In this document: piece by piece, positions 1 to 5,311 of the stretch | Numbering within the stretch: the first letter of the stretch is position 1 | How the letters are laid out: every line of letters starts with the position of its first letter | Assembly (NCBI GenBank): GCA_938023775.1 | Contig: CALJDB010000288.1 | Location: 1-5,311, forward strand | Origin: an uncultured Clostridia bacterium | Lineage (GTDB): Bacteria > Bacillota > Clostridia > Oscillospirales > Oscillospiraceae | Length of the DNA: 5,311 bases | Direction: 5' to 3' | Notes under the pieces: generated by a model | Told to the model about the DNA's origin: nothing | The model's database searches: none | The model's input: the letters and a program-made list of their open reading frames with translations, nothing else | Made by a program: the position numbers and the translations under genes

Positions 1-3
1 CTT

Positions 4-32
4 ATTTTATCAAATGATTGCGTAAGCGTCAA
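4..32 (-). promoter_or_regulatory. Sigma-A-type promoter reading out of the left edge
   Basis: On the minus strand, TTGACG (27-32) and TAAAAT (4-9) are separated by exactly 17 bp. Each box matches the consensus at five of six positions. It lies downstream of the mutS2 stop codon and points the same way, so it should start transcription just outside the window, feeding a minus-strand gene not seen here. The rest of 1-90 shows no coding sequence and no convincing terminator for mutS2; only a 3-bp stem is present. Some read-through from the mutS2 operon into the next gene is therefore possible. The boxes and spacing are seen directly; activity is inferred. Confidence 0.7.
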
Positions 33-90
33 TATTTTTTCGCGCTTTTGTCGCTTTCCACAGTTTTTTCGTGTTCCGCGCTCTGCCGAT

Positions 91-2463
91 TTAGCGCAGT
101 TCCACGATGGTGACGCCCATTTCGCCCTCGCCGAAGGTCCCGTTGCGGAAGCTTTTGACGAGACGGTTGCTCCGCAGGGCGGTCTGGACCGCCTGACGCA
201 GTGCGCCGGTGCCCTTGCCGTGGATGATCGTAACGGTCTGGAGCTTCGCCATCACGGCGCTGTCCAGATAGCGGTCGAGGGCTAAAAGCGCTTCGTCGCG
301 CATCTGTCCGCGCAGGTCCAGCTCCCGCGGCACGCTCATCGTGCGCAGCGCCGCCGTCGCCTTCTCCGCCACGGGCTTGAAGTCCACCTTTGCGCCCTCG
401 ATGAGCAGCACCTCGTCCTCCTTCGCGCTGACCTTCAGAACGCCCGCCTGAAGCTGAAGCGTCCGGTCCGGTGCGACGGAGAGCACCGTGGCCTTGATGC
501 CCATCGACTTGATCTCCACCGTGTCGCCGGCGCGCAGGGGCCGCGCGCTCTTTTTCTCCGGCTCCGCCGCGTCGAACTTCGCCGCGAGGCGGTCGTCCGC
601 CTCGTTCATCTCGCGGCGCAGCGCGGCGCGCGCTTCGTTCACCTCGCGGTGGTCCTGATTTTTGTCCTCCAGCCGCCGGATTCGGTCGAGCTCGTCGAAC
701 ACCACCTCCGCCTGCCGCCGCGCGTCGTCCAGAATCTGCTGCGCCTCGCGCCGCGCCTTCTGGTCCGCCTTTTCGAGCCGGACGGAGAGCTCTGCTTTGA
801 GCTGAGCGGACTTTTTCGCGTTCTCCTCCGCGGCGCGGAGCTTTACGTCGATCTCGGTCTTCTCCTTCTCCAGCTCCTGCCGCTGGCGTTCGAGCTGTTC
901 GAGGACCTCCTCCATGCTCGCACTGTCCGCGTTGACGCGGCTGCGCGCGTCGTCGATGACGTCCTCCGGCAAACCGAGGCGGCGGGAGATGGCGAAGGCG
1001 TTGCTCTTGCCGGGAATGCCGATGAGCAGCCGGTAAGTCGGGCGCAGGGTCTCCACGTTGAACTCGCAGCTCGCGTTCTGGACCCCGGCGGAGGTCGTGG
1101 CGTAGACCTTCAGCTCGGCGTAGTGGGTCGTTGCGGCGATAAGCGCGCCGCTTTGCCGCGCGCGTTCGATGACGGAGATGGCGAGCGCCGCGCCCTCGAC
1201 CGGGTCCGTGCCCGCGCCGAGCTCATCGAAGAGAATGAGCGAGCCCTCGCCGCATTCGTTTAAGATGTCGACGATGTTTTTCATATGCGCCGAGAAGGTC
1301 GAGAGGCTCTGCTCGATGCTCTGCTCGTCGCCGATGTCCGCAAGGACGCGGGAGAAAAGCGGCACGCAGCTCCCGTCCGCCGCGGGGATATGGAGCCCGC
1401 AGAGCGCCATGACGGAGAGCAGGCCCATTGTCTTGATGGAGACGGTCTTGCCGCCGGTGTTGGGACCGGTGATGACCAGCGTGTCAAACTCGCCGCCGAG
1501 CGTCACGTCGATGGGCACCGCCGTGCCCTTGGGCAGCAGTGGGTGCCGCGCGCGGCGCAGCGTGAGCGTGCGGTCGGAGAGCTTCGGCTCGTCGGCGTCC
1601 ATCGCGTAGCTGAGCTTCGCCTTTGCGAAAATGACGTCCAGCTCCACAAGCAGGCGGAACGAACAGTCGATATCCTCGCGGAAGGAGGCGCACTCGGCGC
1701 TGAGCAAGCCGAGAATGCGCTCGATCTCCAGCTTTTCTTTGGCTTTGAGCTCGCGAATCTCGTTATTCGCCTTGACCGCCGCCATCGGCTCAACGAACAC
1801 CGTCGCGCCGGAGGCGGACACGTCGTGGACCAGTCCGGGGATCTCCGCCTTGTGGTCGGCTTTGACGGGCACGACGTAGCGGTCCGAGCGCGTCGTGATC
1901 AGTGAATCCTGAAGCGCCTTGGAATAGCTTGGGGAGGAGATGATCTTCTGAAGCGCCTCGCGCACCTTGGCGTTCGCGACGCGCAGCTTTCTCCGCAGAT
2001 CGGCGAGCTCCGGGCTCGCGGCGTCCGCGATCTCGTCCTCGCCCAAAATGGCGGTCGTGATGCGCTCTTCCAGATATTTGTTGCTCGCGAGCGAGCGGAA
2101 CAGTCCGCCGAGCTCTGTGCGGCCGCTCTCGTCGCCCTCGCCGTAAGTGCGCACCATGCGCGCGCAGTGGAGCAGCGCGGCGACGTCCAGCAGCTCGCGC
2201 GTGTTCAGTACGCCGCCCATATCCGCGCGGGAGAGCGCGCTGCGCACGTCCTTAACGCCGGAAAAGCCCGGCGCGCCGCGCAGCACCATCATCGCCTTGG
2301 CGGCGCTCGTCTCACCCAGACGGCGGCGCACCTCCCCGGCGTGGTCCGCCGGTCGCAGCGCACGGCAGAGCGCCTTCGCCGCGTTGCTGCTCGCCTCCGC
2401 CGCAAGCAGCTCCAGCACCGCGGGCAGCTCCAGCGTCAGAAGTGATTTTTCATACATATCCAT
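91..2463 (-). CDS. mutS2: Endonuclease MutS2 (MutS-family ATPase with C-terminal Smr domain)
   Basis: This is a 790-aa protein of normal MutS2 length. It lacks the N-terminal mismatch-recognition domains of MutS. The core/clamp region contains the characteristic RYVVPVK (195-201) and VSASGATVFVEP (215-226). The ATPase follows: Walker A GPNTGGKT (333-340), the DIGDEQSIEQSLSTFSAH signature loop (376-393), Walker B LILFDE (409-414) with D413/E414, and the TTHYAELK switch (445-452). A charged coiled coil spans about 517-630, then a small beta-rich KOW-like segment at about 643-690. The Smr nuclease domain (714-790) keeps LDLRG (715-719) and HGKGTG (748-753), so both ATPase and nuclease appear intact. 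In this family MutS2 binds branched DNA and limits homologous recombination; in Bacillus subtilis it also splits collided ribosomes. The ATG at 2463 is preferred over M3 because AGAGGA lies 11 nt upstream of it. The gene follows recO by 33 nt, probably in the same operon. Confidence 0.97.
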   Translation of the reverse strand: MDMYEKSLLTLELPAVLELLAAEASSNAAKALCRALRPADHAGEVRRRLGETSAAKAMMVLRGAPGFSGVKDVRSALSRADMGGVLNTRELLDVAALLHCARMVRTYGEGDESGRTELGGLFRSLASNKYLEERITTAILGEDEIADAASPELADLRRKLRVANAKVREALQKIISSPSYSKALQDSLITTRSDRYVVPVKADHKAEIPGLVHDVSASGATVFVEPMAAVKANNEIRELKAKEKLEIERILGLLSAECASFREDIDCSFRLLVELDVIFAKAKLSYAMDADEPKLSDRTLTLRRARHPLLPKGTAVPIDVTLGGEFDTLVITGPNTGGKTVSIKTMGLLSVMALCGLHIPAADGSCVPLFSRVLADIGDEQSIEQSLSTFSAHMKNIVDILNECGEGSLILFDELGAGTDPVEGAALAISVIERARQSGALIAATTHYAELKVYATTSAGVQNASCEFNVETLRPTYRLLIGIPGKSNAFAISRRLGLPEDVIDDARSRVNADSASMEEVLEQLERQRQELEKEKTEIDVKLRAAEENAKKSAQLKAELSVRLEKADQKARREAQQILDDARRQAEVVFDELDRIRRLEDKNQDHREVNEARAALRREMNEADDRLAAKFDAAEPEKKSARPLRAGDTVEIKSMGIKATVLSVAPDRTLQLQAGVLKVSAKEDEVLLIEGAKVDFKPVAEKATAALRTMSVPRELDLRGQMRDEALLALDRYLDSAVMAKLQTVTIIHGKGTGALRQAVQTALRSNRLVKSFRNGTFGEGEMGVTIVELR

Positions 2464-2496
2464 ATTCGTGATTATCCTCTGTTATTTCTTAGGGGG

Positions 2497-3240
2497 TCAA
2501 AGCTTGAGACTCTTATAATAATCCAGCGTCCGGAAGGAGCGCTCAAGCTGCGCGTCCAGATACGCCTCGCACGCTGCGCCGAGGCTCCGCTCCGCCGATT
2601 CCGGGATACGGAAAGCGAAGATGCGCTTCGGCTCCGCCGCAACGATATAGCGCATGGCGTCCAGCGCCTCGCGCTCCAGCGGCAGCGAGAGCCCCGGCGC
2701 ACCGGGCGGACAGCTGCGGCAGTGGACCGAGCCGCCGCGCAGCGAGAGCAAGGGGTCCGCCGGCTCCCCGCCGCAGGCGGGGCAGTCGGCAAGCTGGGGC
2801 TCGAAGCCGGAGAGACAGAGCACCTTCAGCTCGAACACCGCCTTGATATGCTCCGGCGGGTAAAGCCCGCGGCTGAGCGCATAGAGGCTGTTCAGTCCAA
2901 GCTGGAGCAGCTCCGGATTCGGGCTCTCCTCGTCGCTGACGGCTTCGAGCACCTCGGCGAAATAGCTCGCGAGCGCGAGCCGTCCGATGTCGGCGCGCAG
3001 GGGGAGAAACTGCTCGATTGTCTCCGCTTCGTTGATGCTCCATTTTCCGGCGGAGCCGAAAAGCGTCATCTCCGAATAACAAAGCGCCTCCGCCGCCGCG
3101 CCGAATTTGCACCCTTTTCGCAGCGCGCCGCGCGCTTTGACCGTGCGCTTGCCGTCCCGCTCCGTCAGCACGGTCAGAATTTTGTCGGCTTCCTTGTATT
3201 TCACCTCGCGCAGAACGAGGGCTTTTGTGGTCTGATACAT
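2497..3240 (-). CDS. recO: DNA repair protein RecO
   Basis: This is a 247-aa protein of usual RecO length. RecO works in the RecFOR pathway: with RecR it displaces SSB from single-stranded DNA, loads RecA and anneals complementary strands. The N-terminal OB-fold is at about 1-80, beginning MYQTTKALVLREVKYKEADK with the basic stretch RTVKARGALRKG (32-43). A helical domain follows, with the typical FELKVLCLSGFEPQL (136-150). A complete Cys4 zinc finger is present: C153 and C156 in CPACGG, C174 and C177 in CRSC. The ATG at 3240 has a modest GAGG site about 10 nt upstream, and the gene starts 15 nt after the yqzL-like stop, which suggests co-transcription and perhaps translational coupling. It ends 33 nt before mutS2. 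Family assignment is strong from the fold pattern and zinc finger; function is taken from the family. Confidence 0.95.
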   Translation of the reverse strand: MYQTTKALVLREVKYKEADKILTVLTERDGKRTVKARGALRKGCKFGAAAEALCYSEMTLFGSAGKWSINEAETIEQFLPLRADIGRLALASYFAEVLEAVSDEESPNPELLQLGLNSLYALSRGLYPPEHIKAVFELKVLCLSGFEPQLADCPACGGEPADPLLSLRGGSVHCRSCPPGAPGLSLPLEREALDAMRYIVAAEPKRIFAFRIPESAERSLGAACEAYLDAQLERSFRTLDYYKSLKL

Positions 3241-3255
3241 ATTATGTAAACCTCG

Positions 3256-3372
3256 TTACGCCGGAGCGGGACCCGCGGTCTGCCGCGCCTCCCGCTCCCG
3301 CTCCGCGCAGAGCAGGAGGTAGCCCATCGGGTCCCCCGTCTCGCAGAACAGCTCCCAAAGCCGATCCTCCAT
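3256..3372 (-). CDS. yqzL: YqzL-like small protein (38 aa) upstream of recO
   Basis: This short gene runs from ATG at 3370-3372 to TAA at 3256-3258. The product begins MEDRLWELFCETGDPMGYLL and continues with LCAERERE, ending in a short Ala/Pro-rich tail. From memory, the pattern of W, then [EK]-x-F, then TG, then YLL, then a charged helix fits the YqzL-like family of about 40-50 aa. In Bacillus, yqzL also sits immediately upstream of recO. The family has no established function. Support for translation is good: a near-perfect ribosome binding site (AAGGAGG) lies 9 nt upstream, the frame closes just before recO, and the GC-rich codon use matches the neighbours. No membrane segment or signal peptide is visible. 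The residue pattern, ribosome binding site and position all agree, but the homology was not tested by a search. Confidence 0.8.
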   Translation of the reverse strand: MEDRLWELFCETGDPMGYLLLCAEREREARQTAGPAPA

Positions 3373-3381
3373 CGCGCCGCG

Positions 3382-3388
3382 CCTCCTT
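3382..3388 (-). promoter_or_regulatory. Strong ribosome binding site of the yqzL-like gene
   Basis: AAGGAGG on the minus strand sits 9 nt before the ATG at 3372. It is the best Shine-Dalgarno match in the minus-strand cluster and decides that the 38-aa frame is a real gene. The AT-rich stretch just upstream has a CATACT that resembles a -10 box but has no matching -35, so I do not call an internal promoter here. Confidence 0.75.
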
Positions 3389-3449
3389 AACACTGATTTA
3401 TGTGCTTAGTATGCGCGCACGCGGCGGAAAAACCGCTGGAAAAAATTTT

Positions 3450-3950
3450 TTAGGGGATCCTCTTTTCGATCTCCGCGAAGATCTGCTCCGTGATCTCCGG
3501 GCTCTCCGCGTTGAAGACGAGCACCTCGCCCGCCGCCGTTTTTGCGACGATATAGGGCTCGACGCCGAGGTTCACGTGGAGCCGGTAGCGCCCGAACTCG
3601 TCGTTTTCAAATTCGCCGGAGCAGCAGTTGGAGCGCTCCTCGCCGCTCACGAGCGTGCCGCGATCTAGCGCCGAGGTCGGCTCGCGCATTTCCAGCGCCG
3701 CGACGTCCGCGTAGGCAAGCGTAACCTCCGTGTCATCGAGCGCCGTGACGCCGAAGCGCTCCTCGTCGATCACCGCGGTGACGGCGTTGCGCCCGCCGAC
3801 CAGACTGTAAATCGCCACGCCCGCAAAGAGCACGACGAACAAGATCAGATTGAAGCGGCGGCTGCGTTTATTTTTGCGGAAAACCTCCTCCATCGGGTCC
3901 TCGGTCTCCCGCGCGGTCTCGTCCTTGAAATACTGCATGGTTTTGTGCAT
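3450..3950 (-). CDS. Single-pass membrane protein with possible PH-like domain, function unknown
   Basis: This is a 166-aa protein that I cannot assign to a named gene. An acidic, then strongly basic N-terminus (about 1-33, including FRKNKRSRRF) leads into one hydrophobic segment at about 34-51. That implies a cytoplasmic N-terminus and a soluble C-terminal domain outside the membrane. The C-terminal part (about 62-166) alternates short beta-like stretches and ends with YIVAKTAAGEVLVFNAES (133-150) followed by an amphipathic helix, PEITEQIFAEIEKRI. That strand-strand-helix ending resembles bacterial PH-like domains, an inference from pattern only. Adjacent cysteines C109-C110 lie in this domain. 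Start choice is open: M1 (3950) has AAGGA only 4 nt upstream, while M5 (3938) has AGGA 11 nt upstream. It is the first gene after the promoter at 3975-4003 and leads the recO-mutS2 cluster, 77 nt before the yqzL-like gene. Codon use is like its neighbours. Confidence 0.8.
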   Translation of the reverse strand: MHKTMQYFKDETARETEDPMEEVFRKNKRSRRFNLILFVVLFAGVAIYSLVGGRNAVTAVIDEERFGVTALDDTEVTLAYADVAALEMREPTSALDRGTLVSGEERSNCCSGEFENDEFGRYRLHVNLGVEPYIVAKTAAGEVLVFNAESPEITEQIFAEIEKRIP

Positions 3951-3974
3951 CCTGTCCTTTCCAAAGTCGCCTAT

Positions 3975-4003
3975 ATCCTACCATTTCCCGGCAAAAATGT
4001 CAA
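3975..4003 (-). promoter_or_regulatory. Predicted promoter of the membrane protein-yqzL-recO-mutS2 operon
   Basis: On the minus strand a perfect -35 box TTGACA (3998-4003) is followed after exactly 17 bp by TAGGAT (3975-3980), four of six matches. A TG one base upstream of the -10 makes it an extended -10. Transcription would begin near 3968, giving a leader of only about 18 nt before the ATG at 3950. Because no other clear promoter or terminator is visible down to mutS2, this probably drives all four genes. Boxes and spacing are seen directly; operon extent is inferred. Confidence 0.72.
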
Positions 4004-4019
4004 CGCGCGAAAAAATCAT

Positions 4020-4049
4020 TTGACAGGCACTCTCGGTATATTGTAAAAT
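4020..4049 (+). promoter_or_regulatory. Predicted promoter of the MFS transporter gene
   Basis: On the plus strand a perfect -35 box TTGACA (4020-4025) is followed after 18 bp by TAAAAT (4044-4049), which differs from the consensus at one position. Transcription would start near 4056, leaving a leader of about 28 nt. That leader carries an AGAGGA ribosome binding site at 4071-4076, 7 nt before the ATG at 4084. The -35 box lies 16 bp from the -35 of the divergent minus-strand promoter. Confidence 0.72.
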
Positions 4050-4053
4050 AATC

Positions 4054-4063
4054 CATGTACATG
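4054..4063. promoter_or_regulatory. 10-bp palindrome at the transporter transcription start (possible operator)
   Basis: CATGTACATG is a perfect 10-bp palindrome that starts 4 bp after the -10 box and covers the expected start of transcription. A repressor bound here would block the transporter promoter. No regulator gene is present in the window and the site is short, so its role as an operator is speculative. Confidence 0.3.
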
Positions 4064-4083
4064 AAAGAAGAGAGGAACCAAAC

Positions 4084-5253
4084 ATGGATAAGAGCACCGT
4101 CCGCTCCCGCGCAAAGCTTGTCTGGGCGATCATCCTGATCGCCTGCTGTCTCCGCTCCCCCATCACGGGCGTCGGCCCGCTTGTCAGCACCATTCAGGGC
4201 GACCTCGCTCTCGGCAGCACCGCCGCCGGGCTGCTCACGACGATCCCGCTGCTCGCGTTTGCGGTCGCCTCCGCCGTCGTCGGTCCGCTCAGCGCCCGGC
4301 TCGGCGCGGGCAGAACGATGACACTCTCGCTCGCGCTGCTCGTGCTGGGCATTCTCTGCCGCTCGTGGTGCGGCACGGCGGGGCTTTTTATCGGCACCGT
4401 TGCCGTCGGCGCGGGCATCGGCATCAACAACGTGCTGCTCCCCGGCATCGTCAAGTCCGAGTTCCCGGACCGCATCGGACCTATGACCGGGCTTTATTCC
4501 ACGTTTATGGCGGGCTTCGCGACCGTCTCCGGCGGTGTCAGCGTTCCCATCGCGCTCGCCGGCGGCTGGCGCGTCAGCCTCTGCGTCTGGGTGCTCATTG
4601 CGCTCGCGGCGCTGCTCGTCTGGCTGCCGAGCCGCTCCCTGCGCTTCGCCGCCCCGGCTGTGGACGGCGCGCCGCGCCGCAGCGTTGCGCGGGACAAGCT
4701 CACATGGTTCATCGCCGTGTTCACCGGGCTTCAGGCGATGATGTTTTACTGCCTCGTCGCGTGGTTTTCCAGCATCTTGCAGTCCAAGGGCTACGGCGTG
4801 CAGACTGCGGGCTTTTATAACGGCGCGCTGATGCTCGTCGGCGTGCCCTGCTCCTTTGCCATCCCGGTCATTGCGGCGCGCTCGAAGCGTCTGCCGTTCT
4901 GGGGCGTGGCGCTCAGCCTGCTTTACGCCGTCTGCATGGTCGGCACGATCTTCGCCGAGCACCCCGCCGGGCTCTGGACGGCGATCGTCAGCGGCGGTCT
5001 CGCCTCCGGCACGGGCATCGCCTTCGCGATGACGCTCTTCCCGCTCCACACGCGCGATGCGCAGGACGCCGCCTCCCTCTCCGGTCTCGCGCAGGCGATG
5101 GGTTATCTCCTCGCCGCCGTCGGTCCCACCGCAATGGGCAAGCTCTTTGACGCCACCGGCTGGACGCTCCCCCTCGCCATCCTCGCCATCCTCGCCGTCG
5201 TCATGGCGATTTTCGGCTACCTCGTGGGAAAACCGCATATCATAAACGAGTGA
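4084..5253 (+). CDS. MFS transporter, CynX/NimT family
   Basis: This 389-aa, very hydrophobic protein has about 12 membrane segments, the usual size for this branch of the major facilitator superfamily. Family marks are CLRSPITGVGPL (22-33) in the first segment; GIGINNVLLP (111-120) with VKSEFPDR (123-130) and the following MTGLYS; and near the C-terminus RDAQDAASLSGLAQAMGYLL (324-343) with AAVGPTAMG. A basic motif-A-like loop, GPLSARLGAGR (67-77), joins segments 2 and 3, and a basic central loop (about 183-205) separates the halves. It should be a secondary transporter in the cytoplasmic membrane. Named relatives include the cyanate permease CynX and the 2-nitroimidazole exporter NimT, but the substrate and direction here cannot be told, and no cyanase or other diagnostic enzyme gene is adjacent. 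The start is well supported by AGAGGA 7 nt upstream. It appears to be a single-gene unit between its own promoter and terminator. Confidence 0.92.
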   Translation: MDKSTVRSRAKLVWAIILIACCLRSPITGVGPLVSTIQGDLALGSTAAGLLTTIPLLAFAVASAVVGPLSARLGAGRTMTLSLALLVLGILCRSWCGTAGLFIGTVAVGAGIGINNVLLPGIVKSEFPDRIGPMTGLYSTFMAGFATVSGGVSVPIALAGGWRVSLCVWVLIALAALLVWLPSRSLRFAAPAVDGAPRRSVARDKLTWFIAVFTGLQAMMFYCLVAWFSSILQSKGYGVQTAGFYNGALMLVGVPCSFAIPVIAARSKRLPFWGVALSLLYAVCMVGTIFAEHPAGLWTAIVSGGLASGTGIAFAMTLFPLHTRDAQDAASLSGLAQAMGYLLAAVGPTAMGKLFDATGWTLPLAILAILAVVMAIFGYLVGKPHIINE

Positions 5254-5274
5254 AAAACAAGACTATCAAAAAAC

Positions 5275-5311
5275 GCAAATGAGAGACCGCCTCTTGCGGT
5301 CTCTCATTTGC
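5275..5311. terminator. Strong intrinsic terminator hairpin, possibly bidirectional
   Basis: A perfect 16-bp inverted repeat (GCAAATGAGAGACCGC at 5275-5290, its complement at 5296-5311) encloses a 5-nt loop, CTCTT. It begins 21 nt after the transporter stop codon. The run of A just before it (5268-5273) would be a U-tract for a minus-strand transcript arriving from the right. The window ends at the base of the stem, so the plus-strand U-tract cannot be seen. The hairpin is certain; termination is the natural reading. Confidence 0.85.

Noticed and set aside
649..1905. Plus-strand open frames of about 200 codons within mutS2
   Set aside because: They are low-complexity shadows opposite a complete MutS2 with all catalytic motifs, and they show no recognisable domain.
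2543..3249. Alternative frames on both strands across recO (189 aa minus, 175 aa plus)
   Set aside because: They are rich in Arg and Ala from GC-rich codon shadows. The RecO frame has the OB-fold start and an intact Cys4 zinc finger.
3390..3450. Possible internal promoter (CATACT as -10) ahead of the yqzL-like gene
   Set aside because: No -35 resembling TTGACA lies at 16-18 bp, and the upstream sequence there is GC-rich.
3421..3452. Small hairpin GCGG-AAAAA-CCGC beside an A6T6 run, considered as a terminator between the membrane protein gene and the yqzL-like gene
   Set aside because: The stem is only 4 bp. On the minus strand the T-run precedes rather than follows it, and no plus-strand gene is present upstream to be terminated. 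It does not convincingly split the operon.
5175..5202. Tandem CTCGCCATC-type short repeat near the end of the transporter gene
   Set aside because: It encodes the hydrophobic AILAILAVV run of the last membrane segments; codon bias explains the repetition.
4000..5238. Long open frame (412 codons) antisense to the transporter
   Set aside because: Its translation is dominated by R, A, G, E, D and H, as expected from the complement of a GC-rich membrane-protein gene. It matches no family I recognise, and the plus-strand frame has clear CynX/NimT motifs, a ribosome binding site and a promoter.
1..5311. A new multi-gene defence, mobile or biosynthetic system
   Set aside because: All larger genes are recognisable housekeeping or transporter genes, apart from one membrane protein of unknown function. 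There are no integrase, transposase, repeat-array, toxin-antitoxin or nuclease-helicase signatures beyond MutS2 and RecO.

Overview
The window looks like ordinary chromosome from a GC-rich member of the Clostridia; the Oscillospiraceae/Ruminococcaceae type of gut Firmicute is my best guess. The evidence is a MutS2 with a C-terminal Smr domain, a Cys4 zinc-finger RecO and a YqzL-like small protein directly upstream of recO, all typical of Firmicutes. Codon third positions are strongly G/C-biased, while the intergenic regions are AT-richer and carry near-consensus sigma-A promoters and AGGAGG-type ribosome binding sites. The lineage is inferred from gene content, not from a marker gene.

Layout: (1) Positions 1-90 hold no gene. 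They carry a good minus-strand promoter that drives something beyond the left edge. (2) Positions 91-3950 form a minus-strand cluster, in transcription order: a 166-aa single-pass membrane protein with a possible PH-like domain, a 38-aa YqzL-like protein, RecO and MutS2. Gaps are 77, 15 and 33 nt and no terminator is visible between the genes, so one operon is likely, transcribed from a promoter at 3975-4003. (3) Positions 3951-4083 are a compact divergent promoter region with two back-to-back sigma-A promoters whose -35 boxes are 16 bp apart. (4) Positions 4084-5253 (plus strand) encode a CynX/NimT-type major facilitator transporter. (5) Positions 5275-5311 form a perfect 16-bp-stem hairpin, the transporter's terminator, which may also terminate transcription arriving from the right.

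Functionally, the minus-strand operon is genome and ribosome maintenance: RecO loads RecA during recombinational repair, and MutS2 acts on branched DNA and/or collided ribosomes. Two small proteins of unknown function precede them. The transporter appears to be a separate, divergently transcribed unit. I found no mobile element, CRISPR array, tRNA, rRNA or riboswitch, and no convincing new multi-gene system. The items most worth a second look are the 38-aa YqzL-like gene, the membrane protein at the head of the operon, and the divergent promoter region with its palindrome.
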